Shown piece after piece: positions 21,526-31,122 of a stretch of 64,000 bases of DNA; the stretch's first letter is position 1; every line of letters begins with the position of its first letter. This stretch comes from Haloprofundus halophilus. Its GTDB lineage: Archaea > Halobacteriota > Halobacteria > Halobacteriales > Haloferacaceae. Below the pieces are notes generated by a model. It saw only the letters and a program-made list of their open reading frames with translations. It was not told the DNA's origin and did not search any database. The translations under genes were made by a program, and so were the position numbers. Where the stretch lies: contig NZ_QQRR01000002.1 in assembly GCF_003439925.1 (NCBI RefSeq), positions 62,001-126,000 of the forward strand, given 5' to 3'.

Positions 21526-21888
21526 ATGACAGATTGGCGCGCGGTCGGCGTCGGCTTCGTCGTCCTCCTCGTCGTCGGAGCCGTTGGCCTCTCGGTACCG
21601 ATAGTCGGACAGATCGGCGCGGGTCTCATCGGCGGGTTCGCCGCGGGCTACCTCGCGGGCGGGAGTCTCGGCCGCGGCGCGTGGCACGGCCTCGTCGCGG
21701 GGTCGATCTCGGGTATCGTTCTCACCCTCTTCGTCGCGCTGCTCGGCGGCCTTCTCGGCTTCGCCGGCGGCCCGCTCGGCGGTCTCGTCGCCGGCGGCGG
21801 CATCCTCGTCGTCGGCGCGGTGATCACCCTCCTGTTCGCCGTAGACAGCGCGCTCGCGGGTGCGGTCGGCGCGTGGGCGAAGAGCTGA
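21526..21888 (+). CDS. DUF5518-type four-helix membrane protein (copy 1)
   Basis: 120 residues, almost entirely Gly/Ala/Val/Leu-rich membrane helices: an N-terminal MTDWRAVGVGFV, then a glycine-rich GGFAAGYLAGG loop and two more helices. The same architecture repeats in the next gene, so the pair is a tandem duplication. I place it in the haloarchaeal DUF5518 group from memory; function unknown. Confidence 0.75.
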   Translation: MTDWRAVGVGFVVLLVVGAVGLSVPIVGQIGAGLIGGFAAGYLAGGSLGRGAWHGLVAGSISGIVLTLFVALLGGLLGFAGGPLGGLVAGGGILVVGAVITLLFAVDSALAGAVGAWAKS

Positions 21889-21975
21889 GTCGACGCCGCG
21901 TCTCGCCGGTTTCCGGGAGTGTCCGAGAGTTCGTCAGACGAGTTCAATATCCTGCGTCGCGTTCTCTCCGTTGCT

Positions 21976-22380
21976 ATGGCAGAGTTGAACTGGCGCGCAA
22001 TCGCCATCGGATTCGTCGTCACGCTCGCACTCGGACTACTCGGCGGCAACGCGATCCCGCTGACCGACCTCACGCTCCCCGTCGTCGGATGGGGTGTGAC
22101 GGGTATCGTCGGCGGACTCGCCGCCGGGTACGTCGCGGGCCACGGAATGGGCAACGGTGCCGTCAACGGTATCGTCGCCACGACTATCGGCGCGATACTG
22201 GTGTACGCGGTGCTGGCGGTTCTGGGGACGGTACTCCTCGGCTTCGTCGGCCTCACGTTTGCGCTCGTCGCTCTCCTGTTCCTCGGCCTCTACGCCATCC
22301 CCGGCGCGGTCGGCGGTGCGATTGGTGCCATGCTGAAGCGTTCGTCGCCCGTCGACCGGACCCAACCGACCGGTCGCTGA
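21976..22380 (+). CDS. DUF5518-type four-helix membrane protein (copy 2)
   Basis: 134 residues. It starts MAELNWRAIAIGFVVT, closely paralleling the upstream copy, and contains GGLAAGYVAGHGMGNGAVNG, the counterpart of the glycine loop there. A basic C-terminal tail follows. A TCAATATC box at 21944-21951, 28 bp upstream, gives this copy its own promoter. Paralog of the gene at 21526. Confidence 0.75.
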   Translation: MAELNWRAIAIGFVVTLALGLLGGNAIPLTDLTLPVVGWGVTGIVGGLAAGYVAGHGMGNGAVNGIVATTIGAILVYAVLAVLGTVLLGFVGLTFALVALLFLGLYAIPGAVGGAIGAMLKRSSPVDRTQPTGR

Positions 22381-22421
22381 CGAACCCAAACCGATTTTCC
22401 ACATTTTCGACGTTGCTGACG

Positions 22422-22505
22422 CTCCCGCGTCCGGTGACTACACTCCCACGTCCAGTGACTACACTCCCGCGTCCGGTGACTACTCACTTCCGCGTCCGGT
22501 GACCA
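22422..22505. repeat. Four 21-bp tandem repeats
   Basis: Units at 22422, 22443, 22464 and 22485 with consensus CTCCCGCGTCCGGTGACTACa. The array fills the convergent gap and ends one base before the tsr3 stop codon. The 21-bp period keeps a frame open on the minus strand, but no start or promoter suggests expression. Confidence 0.8.
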
Positions 22506-22506
22506 C

Positions 22507-23010
22507 TTACTCCCGGTCGAGATACTCGGCCTGCACTTCGACGACTTCGGTCGAGTCCGCACACGAAGCGTAGCGCCGCAGCGGCTCCTCGTTCAGTTCC
22601 AGAAAGGTGTGGCCCCACGTGAACTTCGAGAGAATCTCCTCGGCGTAGTCGTCGTGACCGAAGATACAGAGCGCCGCCGCCAGCGCCTCCACCGTCGTGA
22701 GTTCCATCGGTCGGCCGAAGTTCACGGGGTTGCCGGCGACGAGAAACGGCAGTGCGCGGTGGATGCCGCCGAGCGTGAACATCGCGCGTTCGGCGGACTC
22801 CCACGAGCAGTCGAGCGCGACGAGTCCCCGCTCCTCGGCCCGTGGCGCGTCCGCGGGCGACAGCGCCTGGTCGGCGTGGGGGTTGAGGATGACGCCGCGG
22901 GGCGCTGCCCGGTCGGTACGATGTAACTCCGTGAGGTCGAATCGGGCGAGTTTCCTCGCCGTACATTTTGTCGGGTCGTCGTCACCCTCGTACCGGACGT
23001 GAAGCTCCAC
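22507..23010 (-). CDS. Tsr3/DUF367 aminocarboxypropyltransferase for small-subunit rRNA
   Basis: 167 residues. Family landmarks: the N-terminal [37 protein letters not shown] and [17 protein letters not shown]. Tsr3 transfers the aminocarboxypropyl group of SAM to a hypermodified uridine in 16S/18S rRNA. GTG start at 23010, supported by a TTTTTCT element at 23033-23039, 26 bp upstream; a longer in-frame start at 23070 is upstream of that promoter. Confidence 0.9.
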   Translation of the reverse strand: MELHVRYEGDDDPTKCTARKLARFDLTELHRTDRAAPRGVILNPHADQALSPADAPRAEERGLVALDCSWESAERAMFTLGGIHRALPFLVAGNPVNFGRPMELTTVEALAAALCIFGHDDYAEEILSKFTWGHTFLELNEEPLRRYASCADSTEVVEVQAEYLDRE

Positions 23011-23032
23011 ACCGGGGATGGACGACCGTAGC

Positions 23033-23039
23033 AGAAAAA
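23033..23039 (-). promoter_or_regulatory. TATA-like box of tsr3
   Basis: TTTTTCT on the minus strand, centred 26 bp from the GTG at 23010. It decides the start codon. Confidence 0.5.
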
Positions 23040-23240
23040 CGCCTCGTTCGCCGGCCGGACGACGCGTCACTGCGAGCGTTTATCCGCGATGACGGGGCCA
23101 CCTCGCCTCGTGACCTGACGAGCCGACGCGCGTCGAACGAGGCGGGAGCGCGAGCATCCGACGTGCGACTCCGATGGCTCATCGATTCGCTCGTCTGTTC
23201 GCCAAAACCATCATACGGCACCACCACGGAGTGAGGACAC

Positions 23241-23579
23241 ATGGACCACGTCGCCGTCGTCCGCGCGTACTACTCGGCGCTCGACGAACACGACTACCCG
23301 GCGCTGTCTGACCACCTCGCGCCGACGTTCGTCCACGACCGTCCCGACAGGACGCTCGACGGCCGCGAGACGTTCGTCTCGTTCATGCGCGACGAGCGAC
23401 CGAACAAGCGCACGAGTCACGAACTCGACGAGGTGTACGAGAACGGCGACGGCTCGGAGCTCGTCGTTCGCGGCCGTCTGCTCGGCGTCGACGGCGAGCG
23501 CCTGTTCGAGTTCGTCGACGTCCATCGGTTCGAAGGTGACGTCGTCGCCGAACTCCGGACGTTCGCGAGAGACGACTAA
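23241..23579 (+). CDS. SnoaL/NTF2-like protein
   Basis: 112 residues. The N-terminal VVRAYYSALDEHDYPALSDHLAPTFVHDRPD is the usual opening helix-turn of the SnoaL/NTF2-like fold, followed by a curved sheet ending in EFVDVHRFEGDVVAELRTF. Such proteins serve as small hydrolases, isomerases or binding modules. No active-site pattern lets me narrow it. Confidence 0.78.
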   Translation: MDHVAVVRAYYSALDEHDYPALSDHLAPTFVHDRPDRTLDGRETFVSFMRDERPNKRTSHELDEVYENGDGSELVVRGRLLGVDGERLFEFVDVHRFEGDVVAELRTFARDD

Positions 23580-23603
23580 CTCAGCGGGAGTCAGCGGGAG
23601 TCG

Positions 23604-23966
23604 CTACGTCTCCCGTTCGAGGCGCTGTCGGCGTGATTCGTACTCCTCGTCGGTCAGTTCGCCGCGGGCGTAGGCGACCCGAAGTTCTTCGAGTGCACGG
23701 TCGTCACCGCGTTCACCGCCACCGCCGAGCGCGCGGAGGAACAGGTAGCCACCGCCCAGCACGGCGAGAAGCGGCACGAGCATCCAGAGGGCCATCACGA
23801 CGAGCGCCCCCGAGCCACCGCCCCACGCGTCGCCGGCCATGTGGCCGCCCGCCCACCATCCCATCGGCGGCCCGCCGACCAACGCCATCGTCAGCAGCGG
23901 CAGTGCGACCAGTATCGCTAACCCGACGAGACCGATTCGAGCGACTCTCGTAACTGTCTGGCCCAT
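23604..23966 (-). CDS. SHOCT-domain membrane protein
   Basis: 120 residues. Two membrane segments (about 10-30 and 50-75) with a Gly/Trp-rich loop between them (GWWAGGHMAGDAWGGGSG). A C-terminal SHOCT motif follows (LEELRVAYARGELTDEEYESRRQRL). SHOCT modules mediate oligomerisation or anchoring; the role is unknown. Confidence 0.82.
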   Translation of the reverse strand: MGQTVTRVARIGLVGLAILVALPLLTMALVGGPPMGWWAGGHMAGDAWGGGSGALVVMALWMLVPLLAVLGGGYLFLRALGGGGERGDDRALEELRVAYARGELTDEEYESRRQRLERET

Positions 23967-24045
23967 GAGAGAGGGTAGGCGTCGAACGAGAAACAGAGTG
24001 TCGCCGATTCCCAGCGAGAGGGAATCAGTCGAGAAAGTCCCGAAC

Positions 24046-25428
24046 TCAGTCCTTCTTGCCGGCACCGACGGCGCTCTCGCCGACCGGTTCGTGGCCCTCG
24101 ATGACCTCGCGGCCGCCCATGTACGGCCGGAGCGCCTCGGGCACCGTCACGGTGCCGTCGTCGTTCTGGTAGTACTCCAGCAGCGCGACCATGACTCGAC
24201 CGACGGCCGTTCCCGAGGCGTTGAGCGTGTGGAGGTACTCCGCCGACTCGTGGCGCTCGGGGCGGTACCGGAGACCGGCGCGGCGCGCCTGGAACTCCTC
24301 GAAGTTCGACGCCGACGACACTTCGAGCCACCGACCGCCGCGGTCGGGCCCGTCGTCGCTCTCGGTGCCCGGTGCCCACACCTCGATGTCGTACGTCTTC
24401 GCCGACGCGAAGGTGAGGTCGCCGGTGCAGAGCGTCAACACGCGGTACGGCAGGCCCAGGCGCTTCAGCACTTCCTCCGCCTCTTCGACTAAGGCCTCGA
24501 GACGGTCGTAGCTCTCCTCGGGTTCGACGAAGTTGACGAGTTCGACCTTGTTGAACTGGTGGACGCGGACGATGCCCCGCGTCTCGGTCCCGTGTTCGCC
24601 CGCCTCGCGTCGGAAGTTCGGCGTGTACGCCTGGTGTTTGAGGGGGAGGTCGTCCCTCAGCAGAATCTCGTCGGCGTACATGTTCGTCACCGGCACTTCG
24701 GCCGTGGGACAGAGCCACAGGTCGTCGTCCTCGTACGCTTCGGTCTCGCCGCCGCCGATGCGGTAGGCGTCCTCGGCGAACTTCGGTAACTGTCCCGTGC
24801 CGACCATCGACGCGCTCTTGACCGGAATCGGCGGGAACAGGTCGACGTATCCCTGCTCGCGGTGGACGTCGAGGAAGAACTGGATGAGCGCGTGTTCGAG
24901 CATCGCTCCTTCGCCCTTGAGGAAATAGAACCCCGACCCCGTCGTCTTCGCGGCGCGCTGCTCGTCGATGATGTCGAGTTCCTCGCCGAGTTCGAAGTGC
25001 GGCGTCACCTCGTCGGGAAGGTCACGCAGGTCGTCGAACCCCCAGCGGCGGTCCTCGACGTTGTCGTCCTCGTCGTCGCCGACGGGTACGTCCTCGTGAG
25101 GGACGTTCGGGAGTTCGAGAAGCGACTCCTGCAACTCGGCTTCGAGTTCGTCGGCGCGCTGCTCGACGTCCTGAAGCTTCTCCTTCAGTTCCTGTGAGCG
25201 AGCGATGGCCGCGTCGGCCTCGTCGTCCTTCCCGTCGGCTTTCAGTTGGCCGATCTCGCTCGACACCTGGTTGCGCTCGTGCCGCAGGTCGTCGCCCTCG
25301 CTCTTCAGCGAACGCCACTCCTCGTCGACGGTCAGAATCCGGTCGAGGTCCACGTCGTCCATCCCCCGCTGGTCGAGGGCGGCCCGGACCTCCTCGGCGT
25401 GTTCCCGGAGGTACTGTCTGCTGAGCAT
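24046..25428 (-). CDS. serS: Seryl-tRNA synthetase
   Basis: 460 residues, bacterial-type class II SerRS. An N-terminal coiled-coil arm (about 1-110) contacts tRNA. Motif 2 is FRREAGEHGTETRG, with the VHQFNKVE segment following, and motif 3 is GTAVGRVMVALLE. It charges tRNA-Ser. The ATG at 25428 gives the normal length; the frame stays open far upstream only because it is antisense to the MBL gene. Confidence 0.96.
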   Translation of the reverse strand: MLSRQYLREHAEEVRAALDQRGMDDVDLDRILTVDEEWRSLKSEGDDLRHERNQVSSEIGQLKADGKDDEADAAIARSQELKEKLQDVEQRADELEAELQESLLELPNVPHEDVPVGDDEDDNVEDRRWGFDDLRDLPDEVTPHFELGEELDIIDEQRAAKTTGSGFYFLKGEGAMLEHALIQFFLDVHREQGYVDLFPPIPVKSASMVGTGQLPKFAEDAYRIGGGETEAYEDDDLWLCPTAEVPVTNMYADEILLRDDLPLKHQAYTPNFRREAGEHGTETRGIVRVHQFNKVELVNFVEPEESYDRLEALVEEAEEVLKRLGLPYRVLTLCTGDLTFASAKTYDIEVWAPGTESDDGPDRGGRWLEVSSASNFEEFQARRAGLRYRPERHESAEYLHTLNASGTAVGRVMVALLEYYQNDDGTVTVPEALRPYMGGREVIEGHEPVGESAVGAGKKD

Positions 25429-25566
25429 TTGTTCGAGATTCAGTCGGCCCCGGCAAAACCGTGTCGCATCCGTGTGCCGCCGTCTCATCGTCGCCGTCGC
25501 GTCGCCGCCTCTGGTTCCGGTCACCGCCGTCCGAACGCTTTTCTCCGCCGCGGACGCCAACGGTAC

Positions 25567-26484
25567 ATGGCAATCGGCGACGTCGCTCCAGTTCCCGGCA
25601 TCGAGGACACCTACTACGTCGACACCGGCATGTACGACACCGAGTCGTACGGGTCGGTCTACCTCGTCGACGCGGACCGACCGGCGGTGGTCGACACGGG
25701 CATCGGCACCCACTACGAGTACATCCTCGACGCGATGGACGAAGTCGGAATCGACCCCGAGGCGGTGGCGTACGTCCTCCCGACGCACGTCCACCTCGAC
25801 CACGCGGGCGGCGCGGGCTTTCTCGTCGAAGCGTGCCCGAACGCATCGGTCCTCTGTCACGACATCGGCGTCCGCCACCTCGTCGACCCCTCGCGTCTCG
25901 TCGAGGGGACGAAAGCCGCCGTCGGGGACCAGTGGGAGTTCTACGTCGACCCGAAACCCGTCCCCGAAGAGCGCATCGACGGCGTCGAGGGCGGAGACGA
26001 GATAGACCTCGGCGACCGGACGCTCGACGTGATTCACGCGCCGGGACACGCGCCCCACCAGGTGATGTTCCACGACCGCGAGACGGACGCGCTCTACACC
26101 GGCGACGCCGCCGGTATCTGGGTCCCGAGCGAGAACGAGATTCGGCAGACGTCGCCGCCGTCGCAGTTCGACCTCGAACAGTGCCTCGAAGATGTCAACA
26201 CCATCGTCGAGCGCGACCCCGAGACGCTCTGTTTCGGTCACTTCGGCCCCTGTGAGTTCAGCGAGGAGCTGATGGGCGAGTACAAACGCGTGCTCGTCGA
26301 GTGGGTCGAAGCGGTCCGCCGCCAACGCGAGGCGCTCGACGACGACGAGGCGGTCATCGACCACTTCGCCGAACACACCGATATGGCGGGGACGTGGGGC
26401 GAGCGGAAGGCGACCGCCGAGGAACGGTTGAACGTCCGCGGCGTGTTAGGCTACCTCGACTACCGCGACCAGCAGCGCGAGTAA
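25567..26484 (+). CDS. MBL-fold metallo-hydrolase
   Basis: 305 residues. The metal motif THVHLDHAGG is followed by downstream metal residues HAPGHAPH, TGDAAG and GHFGPC. This glyoxalase-II-like arrangement with a C-terminal helical extension (about 240-305) is common in archaeal MBL hydrolases of unknown substrate. Divergent from serS; a CTTTTC element lies about 28 bp upstream. Confidence 0.87.
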   Translation: MAIGDVAPVPGIEDTYYVDTGMYDTESYGSVYLVDADRPAVVDTGIGTHYEYILDAMDEVGIDPEAVAYVLPTHVHLDHAGGAGFLVEACPNASVLCHDIGVRHLVDPSRLVEGTKAAVGDQWEFYVDPKPVPEERIDGVEGGDEIDLGDRTLDVIHAPGHAPHQVMFHDRETDALYTGDAAGIWVPSENEIRQTSPPSQFDLEQCLEDVNTIVERDPETLCFGHFGPCEFSEELMGEYKRVLVEWVEAVRRQREALDDDEAVIDHFAEHTDMAGTWGERKATAEERLNVRGVLGYLDYRDQQRE

Positions 26485-26570
26485 CGCCGCCGACGGTTCG
26501 TTCTCTCCCTCGGGTCGATTCAATCCTATACAACGCACGCCGCGTTGTGGTGTTCGCAAACGTACATTCT

Positions 26571-26577
26571 TTTAAAT
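26571..26577 (+). promoter_or_regulatory. TATA box of the acyl-CoA ligase gene
   Basis: TTTAAAT is centred 27 bp before the ATG at 26601. It is one of the clearest core promoters in the window and fixes the start over the long in-frame extension. Confidence 0.65.
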
Positions 26578-26600
26578 GTGGGATACCGTATCTGCGTGGT

Positions 26601-28625
26601 ATGAACTGGCGGGACGCGGAAGCGGCGTACGACAGCGAGGTCCTCGGTCGAACGACGCTCCCCGTGATGTTCGAGGAGAGCGCCGAACGCAACGCCAACC
26701 GCATCGCCCAGCGGTACAAAGGCGGCATCTACGACCGCTCGCTCGCGCCCGACGTGGTTCCGGCGGCGGCGGCCGACGAGTACGGCACCGTCACCTACGC
26801 GGAGATGCGCAATATCGTCCGCAACCTCGCGGCGGGCTTCCGTGGCCTCGGCCTCGAAACCGGCGACCGAGTCGGTATCCTCTCGCACACGCGGATGGAG
26901 TGGGCACAGACCGACTTCGCGGTTCTCGCCGCTGGCGGCGTCGTCACCACCGTCTACACCTCGTCGTCGGAGCGACAGGTGAAGTACCTGCTCGGCGACC
27001 CCGACGCCTCGGCCGTCGTCGTCGAGAACGCCGACCTGCTGCGGAAGGTGCTCGCGGTCGAAGACGACCTCGACCTGGAGTTCATCGTCGTCGTCGACGA
27101 CCTCGCCGACGGCAGCGGGATGGGCGGGGCGCTCCGCGACCGCGACGACATCCTGACGCTCGGCGACCTCCACGACCGCGGCGCGGCCGTCTTCGACGAG
27201 GCCGAGTACCAGTCGTGGCTCGACGCCCGCGACCCCGAGGACCTGGCGAGTCTCATCTACACCTCCGGGACGACCGGCCAACCGAAGGGCGTCCAACTCA
27301 CCCACCGGAACTTCCGCTCGAACGTCAACCAGTGCTACCGACGGTTCGGGCCGCGGCGCGACAAAGGCGACCTCCCGGTCATCGACACGCAGTCGACGAC
27401 GCTCTCGTTTCTGCCGCTGGCGCACGTGTTCGAGCGCCTCGCCGGTCACTTCCTGATGTTCGCGGCGGGCGCTACGGTGGCGTACGCCGAGAGCCCCGAC
27501 ACGCTCCGCGAGGACTTCCAACTCGTTCAGCCGACCGTCGGCACGAGCGTCCCCCGCGTCTACGAGAAACTGTACGACGCGATTCGGACGCAGGCATCGG
27601 AATCGCCGGTCAAAGAGCGCATCTTCGAGTGGGCGACCGGCGTCGGTCGCGAGTACCACACGACCGAGAGTCCCGGCACGCTGCTCACGGCGAAGCACCG
27701 CGTCGCCGACAGACTCGTCTTCGACCAAGTGCGGGAGGCGCTCGGCGGTCGCATCGACTTCTTCATCAGCGGCGGTGGCAGCCTCTCGGCGGACCTCTGC
27801 GCGCTGTACCACGGGATGGGCCTGCCCATCCTCGAAGGCTACGGGCTGACCGAGACGTCGCCGGTCGTCGCCGTCAACCCGCCCGAGAATCCGCAGATCG
27901 GCACTATCGGTCCGCCGGTACAGGACGTGGAGATCCGCGTCGACGACAGCGTCGTCGGCAAAGAGACGCAGGAGTCGGCGGCCGGCGACGTGGGCGAACT
28001 GCTCGTCAAAGGCCCGAACGTCACGCAGGGCTACTGGAACCGCCCCGAAGAGACCGAAGACGCCTTCGACGAAGAGGCCCCCGTGAGCGACGCGAACGGG
28101 GAGTCGGAAGCACAGAGTGCTTCCGGAAGGTGGTTCCGCACCGGCGACGTCGTCGAGATTCGACCGGACGGCTACATCGCCTTCCGCGAGCGCGCAAAGC
28201 AGATTCTCGTCCTCTCGACGGGGAAGAACGTCGCCCCCGGTCCCATCGAGGACGCGTTCGCGTCCAGCGCGCTCGTCGAGCAGTGCATGGTGCTCGGCGA
28301 CGGCCGCAAGTTCGTCAGCGCGCTCGTCGTCCCCAACTTCGACGGCGTCCGCGAGTGGGCCGAGCGCGAGGGTATCGACCTCCCGGACGGTCCGAAAGCC
28401 ATCTGCCGCGACGACCGCGTGTACGAGCGAATCGAGGCCGAAATCGAGGAAGCGAACGAACAGTTCGAGTCCTACGAGCAGATAAAGCAGTTCCGTCTCG
28501 TCCCCGAGGAGTTCACGGAGAACAACGACCTGATGACGCCGACGATGAAGAAGAAGCGCCGAAACATCCTCGACCGATACGCCGACCAGGTCGACCTGCT
28601 GTACGACGCCCCCGCGGCGAACTGA
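26601..28625 (+). CDS. Long-chain acyl-CoA synthetase (AMP-forming)
   Basis: 674 residues. The adenylation P-loop is YTSGTTGQPKGV; the A5 motif is GYGLTETSPVV; the hinge region is RTGDVVEIRPDGY followed by FRERAKQILVLSTGKN. Length and the insert around 255-300 match FadD/long-chain types. It activates fatty acids to acyl-CoA. Haloarchaea have isoprenoid lipids, so the role is probably catabolic or scavenging. A thiolase gene follows about 4 kb downstream, though on the other strand. Confidence 0.9.
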   Translation: MNWRDAEAAYDSEVLGRTTLPVMFEESAERNANRIAQRYKGGIYDRSLAPDVVPAAAADEYGTVTYAEMRNIVRNLAAGFRGLGLETGDRVGILSHTRMEWAQTDFAVLAAGGVVTTVYTSSSERQVKYLLGDPDASAVVVENADLLRKVLAVEDDLDLEFIVVVDDLADGSGMGGALRDRDDILTLGDLHDRGAAVFDEAEYQSWLDARDPEDLASLIYTSGTTGQPKGVQLTHRNFRSNVNQCYRRFGPRRDKGDLPVIDTQSTTLSFLPLAHVFERLAGHFLMFAAGATVAYAESPDTLREDFQLVQPTVGTSVPRVYEKLYDAIRTQASESPVKERIFEWATGVGREYHTTESPGTLLTAKHRVADRLVFDQVREALGGRIDFFISGGGSLSADLCALYHGMGLPILEGYGLTETSPVVAVNPPENPQIGTIGPPVQDVEIRVDDSVVGKETQESAAGDVGELLVKGPNVTQGYWNRPEETEDAFDEEAPVSDANGESEAQSASGRWFRTGDVVEIRPDGYIAFRERAKQILVLSTGKNVAPGPIEDAFASSALVEQCMVLGDGRKFVSALVVPNFDGVREWAEREGIDLPDGPKAICRDDRVYERIEAEIEEANEQFESYEQIKQFRLVPEEFTENNDLMTPTMKKKRRNILDRYADQVDLLYDAPAAN

Positions 28626-28732
28626 GTCGGGCAACCCGCCGACACCGACCGCACTAGGTCGACCGCCCACCCGGGACGCGGTTTCGGCCTGCGACGAGAC
28701 GATTCTTGAGCGCCGCCTCCCTACCGACGCCC

Positions 28733-29377
28733 GTGCAAGACCTCTCGCACCAGCTCTCGCCCGACACGCCCGTCTACCCCGGCGACCCGTCGGTCCGACT
28801 GCGTCCGCACGCGAGCCACGCCGCGGACGGCTATCGCGTCACCGACATCGGGGTCGGTAGCCACGCCGGCACTCACGTCGACGCGCCGTCGCACGTCCTC
28901 GAAGACGGCGACCCGCTCTCGGCGTTTCCGGTCTCGCGCTTCCGACTCGACGCGGAACTCGTCGACCTCCGACCGCTCGACGCGGGGGCGACGGTGTCGC
29001 CCGCGGCGCTCGAAGCCGCCGACCCTGCTCCCGACGGCGAGGCGCTCGTCCTCCGCACGGGGTGGGACGTCCACTGGGGGACAGGCGAGTACCACGACCA
29101 CCCGTCGCTGTCGCCGGAGGCGGCGGCGTGGTGTGCCGACCGCGGCTACGACGTGGCGCTCGACTGCGCCAGCCCCGACCCGTTCGGGAGCACCGACCTC
29201 ACGGCGCACCGGGCGCTCTCGGGCGCGAACCGGCTAATATTCGAGAACCTGCGCCTCGCTGACGCCGACCTCCCTACCCGATTCCGTCTTCACGCGTACC
29301 CGCCGTCGTTCGTCGGCGTCGACGGCTCGCCAGTGCGCGTCGTGGCCGAAGAACGCGCACCCGTCGTCACCGAGTAA
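28733..29377 (+). CDS. Cyclase/kynurenine-formamidase-like hydrolase
   Basis: 214 residues. Metal-binding motif GSHAGTHVDAPSHV near residues 42-55, opened by the usual DLSHQLSPDTPVYPGDP. GTG start at 28733; a TTG at 28706 would add nine residues but is a poor codon. Members hydrolyse amides or cyclic substrates. No tryptophan-degradation partners are nearby, so the specific substrate is open. Confidence 0.83.
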   Translation: MQDLSHQLSPDTPVYPGDPSVRLRPHASHAADGYRVTDIGVGSHAGTHVDAPSHVLEDGDPLSAFPVSRFRLDAELVDLRPLDAGATVSPAALEAADPAPDGEALVLRTGWDVHWGTGEYHDHPSLSPEAAAWCADRGYDVALDCASPDPFGSTDLTAHRALSGANRLIFENLRLADADLPTRFRLHAYPPSFVGVDGSPVRVVAEERAPVVTE

Positions 29378-29419
29378 CGTTCACGAACGTTTATCGGAGT
29401 GTCCACGAAACCGGGGCGT

Positions 29420-31111
29420 ATGCACCACGTACAGGGACCGCTGCTCTCCATCGACGTCGGGGAACGGACCGCCGAGCGAATCGACGTGGACGACGTGCTC
29501 GACTCGTTCGTCGGCGGCCGGGGCGTCTGCACGAAACTCGCGTCCGACCGCGTCCCGACCGACGCCGACCCGTTCGGGCCCGAGAACAGCGTCCTCTTCG
29601 CCACCGGTCCGCTGCAGCACTCGCAGATGAGCTTCACCGGTCGGATGAGCGCGACGGGTCTCTCGCCGCTCACCGACGGCCTGCTCTCCTCGAACGCCGG
29701 CGGGTTCCTCTCGCGGAACTTCGTGGCTGCGGGCTACGCCGCCGTCGAGGTGACCGGCGCGAGCGACGAACTGCTCGCCGTCCACGTCACCGACGCGGGC
29801 GTCGAGTTCGAGGCGGTGCCCGAACTCGTCGAGGCGACGACCTCCGAGGTCTCCGACTACGTCGAGGAGACGCACGGACTCGGCTCGGACCACGTGCTCT
29901 GCGTCGGCCCGGCGGGCGAGAACCGCGTCCGCTTCGCCTCCATCATGACCTCCGAGAGCCGCGCGTTCGGTCGCGGCGGCCTCGGCGCGGTGCTCGGCGC
30001 GAAGAACGTGAAACTCGTCACGTTCGACGGCGACGCGGAGTCGACGCTCGACCTCGCGGACGTGACCGCGGAGATCCACCGCGAGGCGGCGACCGCCGAC
30101 CACCCGATGAAGCGGTCGGGGACCGCCGGGATGACCGAGTACGCGAGCCAGGTCGGCGCGTTGCCAACGCGCTACTTCTCGGAGCTCTCCTTCGAAGGCG
30201 CGGAAGCCATCGGCGGCGACGCCGTCGCCGAGAAGAAGTACAAGCGCGGCACTTGCTCGGCCTGCGCGTTCGCCTGCAAACTGCCGACCCGCGACGAGGA
30301 GAGCGGCCTGGAAACCGAGGGTCCCGAGTACGAGACGGTGATGGCGTTCGGCGCGAACGCCGGGGTTTCGGACCTCGTCGCCGTGATGAAGTCGAACAGA
30401 CTGTGCGACGAACTCGGGATGGACACTATCTCCTGCGGCGACACCGTCTCGGCGTACCTCGCCAGCGAGGACGCCTTCGGCGACGCCGACCTCGTCCACG
30501 AACTGGTCGAGCGGATCGCCTACCGCGAGGGAGTCGGCGACACGCTCGCGGAGGGCGTCGCCCGCGTCCACGAGGAACTGGGCGTCGAGAACTGGAGCGC
30601 GAAGGGGATGGAGTTCCCCGCCCACGACGGTCGCCACCTCAACGGACAGGGCCTCGCGTTCGCCACCTCGAACCGCGGCGCGGACCACATGTACGCCGAG
30701 TTCTACGCCAAGGAGTACCCGCTGGTCCCCCGCGACCAGGCGGTCGACCCCGACGGACTCGACGGGAAAGCGCCGCTGGTCGTCGAGAAGGAGAACCACA
30801 ACGCGGTGCTCGACAGCGCCGTCGCCTGCAAGTTCTCCCGCGACTTCCTCTCGCCGGAGCGACTCTCGACGCTGCTCGACGCGCCGTACGACGAACTTCG
30901 AGAGATCGGCGCGCGCGTCGTCGAACTCGAACGCGCGTTCAACAACGCCCGCGGCTTCGACCGCGACGACGACGCGGTCCCGTACGACCTCCCCGACTTC
31001 GACGCCGCGCTCGACGAGTACTACGAGGTCCGAGGGTGGAACGCCGACGGAACCGTTCCCGGCGCGGTCGACTCGGCCGGTTCGTCCGACCCGACCTCCG
31101 CAGACGACTGA
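29420..31111 (+). CDS. Aldehyde ferredoxin oxidoreductase (tungsten family)
   Basis: 563 residues. N-terminal AOR domain with GGRGVCTKL and FTGRMSATGLSPLTDG, and a central RAFGRGGLGAVLGAKNVK cofactor-binding stretch. The 4Fe-4S ligands C279-x2-C282-x3-C286 are visible (GTCSACAFACK). The family carries a tungsten-bispterin cofactor and oxidises aldehydes, passing electrons to ferredoxin. A GTTTATCG box at 29389-29396 gives leaderless spacing to the ATG at 29420. Tungstate would come from the TupABC locus at 46276. Confidence 0.9.
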   Translation: MHHVQGPLLSIDVGERTAERIDVDDVLDSFVGGRGVCTKLASDRVPTDADPFGPENSVLFATGPLQHSQMSFTGRMSATGLSPLTDGLLSSNAGGFLSRNFVAAGYAAVEVTGASDELLAVHVTDAGVEFEAVPELVEATTSEVSDYVEETHGLGSDHVLCVGPAGENRVRFASIMTSESRAFGRGGLGAVLGAKNVKLVTFDGDAESTLDLADVTAEIHREAATADHPMKRSGTAGMTEYASQVGALPTRYFSELSFEGAEAIGGDAVAEKKYKRGTCSACAFACKLPTRDEESGLETEGPEYETVMAFGANAGVSDLVAVMKSNRLCDELGMDTISCGDTVSAYLASEDAFGDADLVHELVERIAYREGVGDTLAEGVARVHEELGVENWSAKGMEFPAHDGRHLNGQGLAFATSNRGADHMYAEFYAKEYPLVPRDQAVDPDGLDGKAPLVVEKENHNAVLDSAVACKFSRDFLSPERLSTLLDAPYDELREIGARVVELERAFNNARGFDRDDDAVPYDLPDFDAALDEYYEVRGWNADGTVPGAVDSAGSSDPTSADD

Positions 31112-31122
31112 GGCGCGACGGT

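Noticed and set aside
19645-22505. CRISPR array interpretation of the short intergenic repeats
   Set aside because: Repeats are directly tandem or irregular, without unique spacers of constant size, and no cas genes are in the window.
24046-26376. Very long minus-strand reading frame extending SerRS upstream
   Set aside because: The extension is antisense to the MBL gene, has high arginine/valine antisense composition, and the SerRS N-terminal motif begins exactly at 25428.
29420-31111. Cut-off or frameshifted AOR
   Set aside because: The reading frame is continuous, with all four cluster and cofactor regions; nothing indicates loss.
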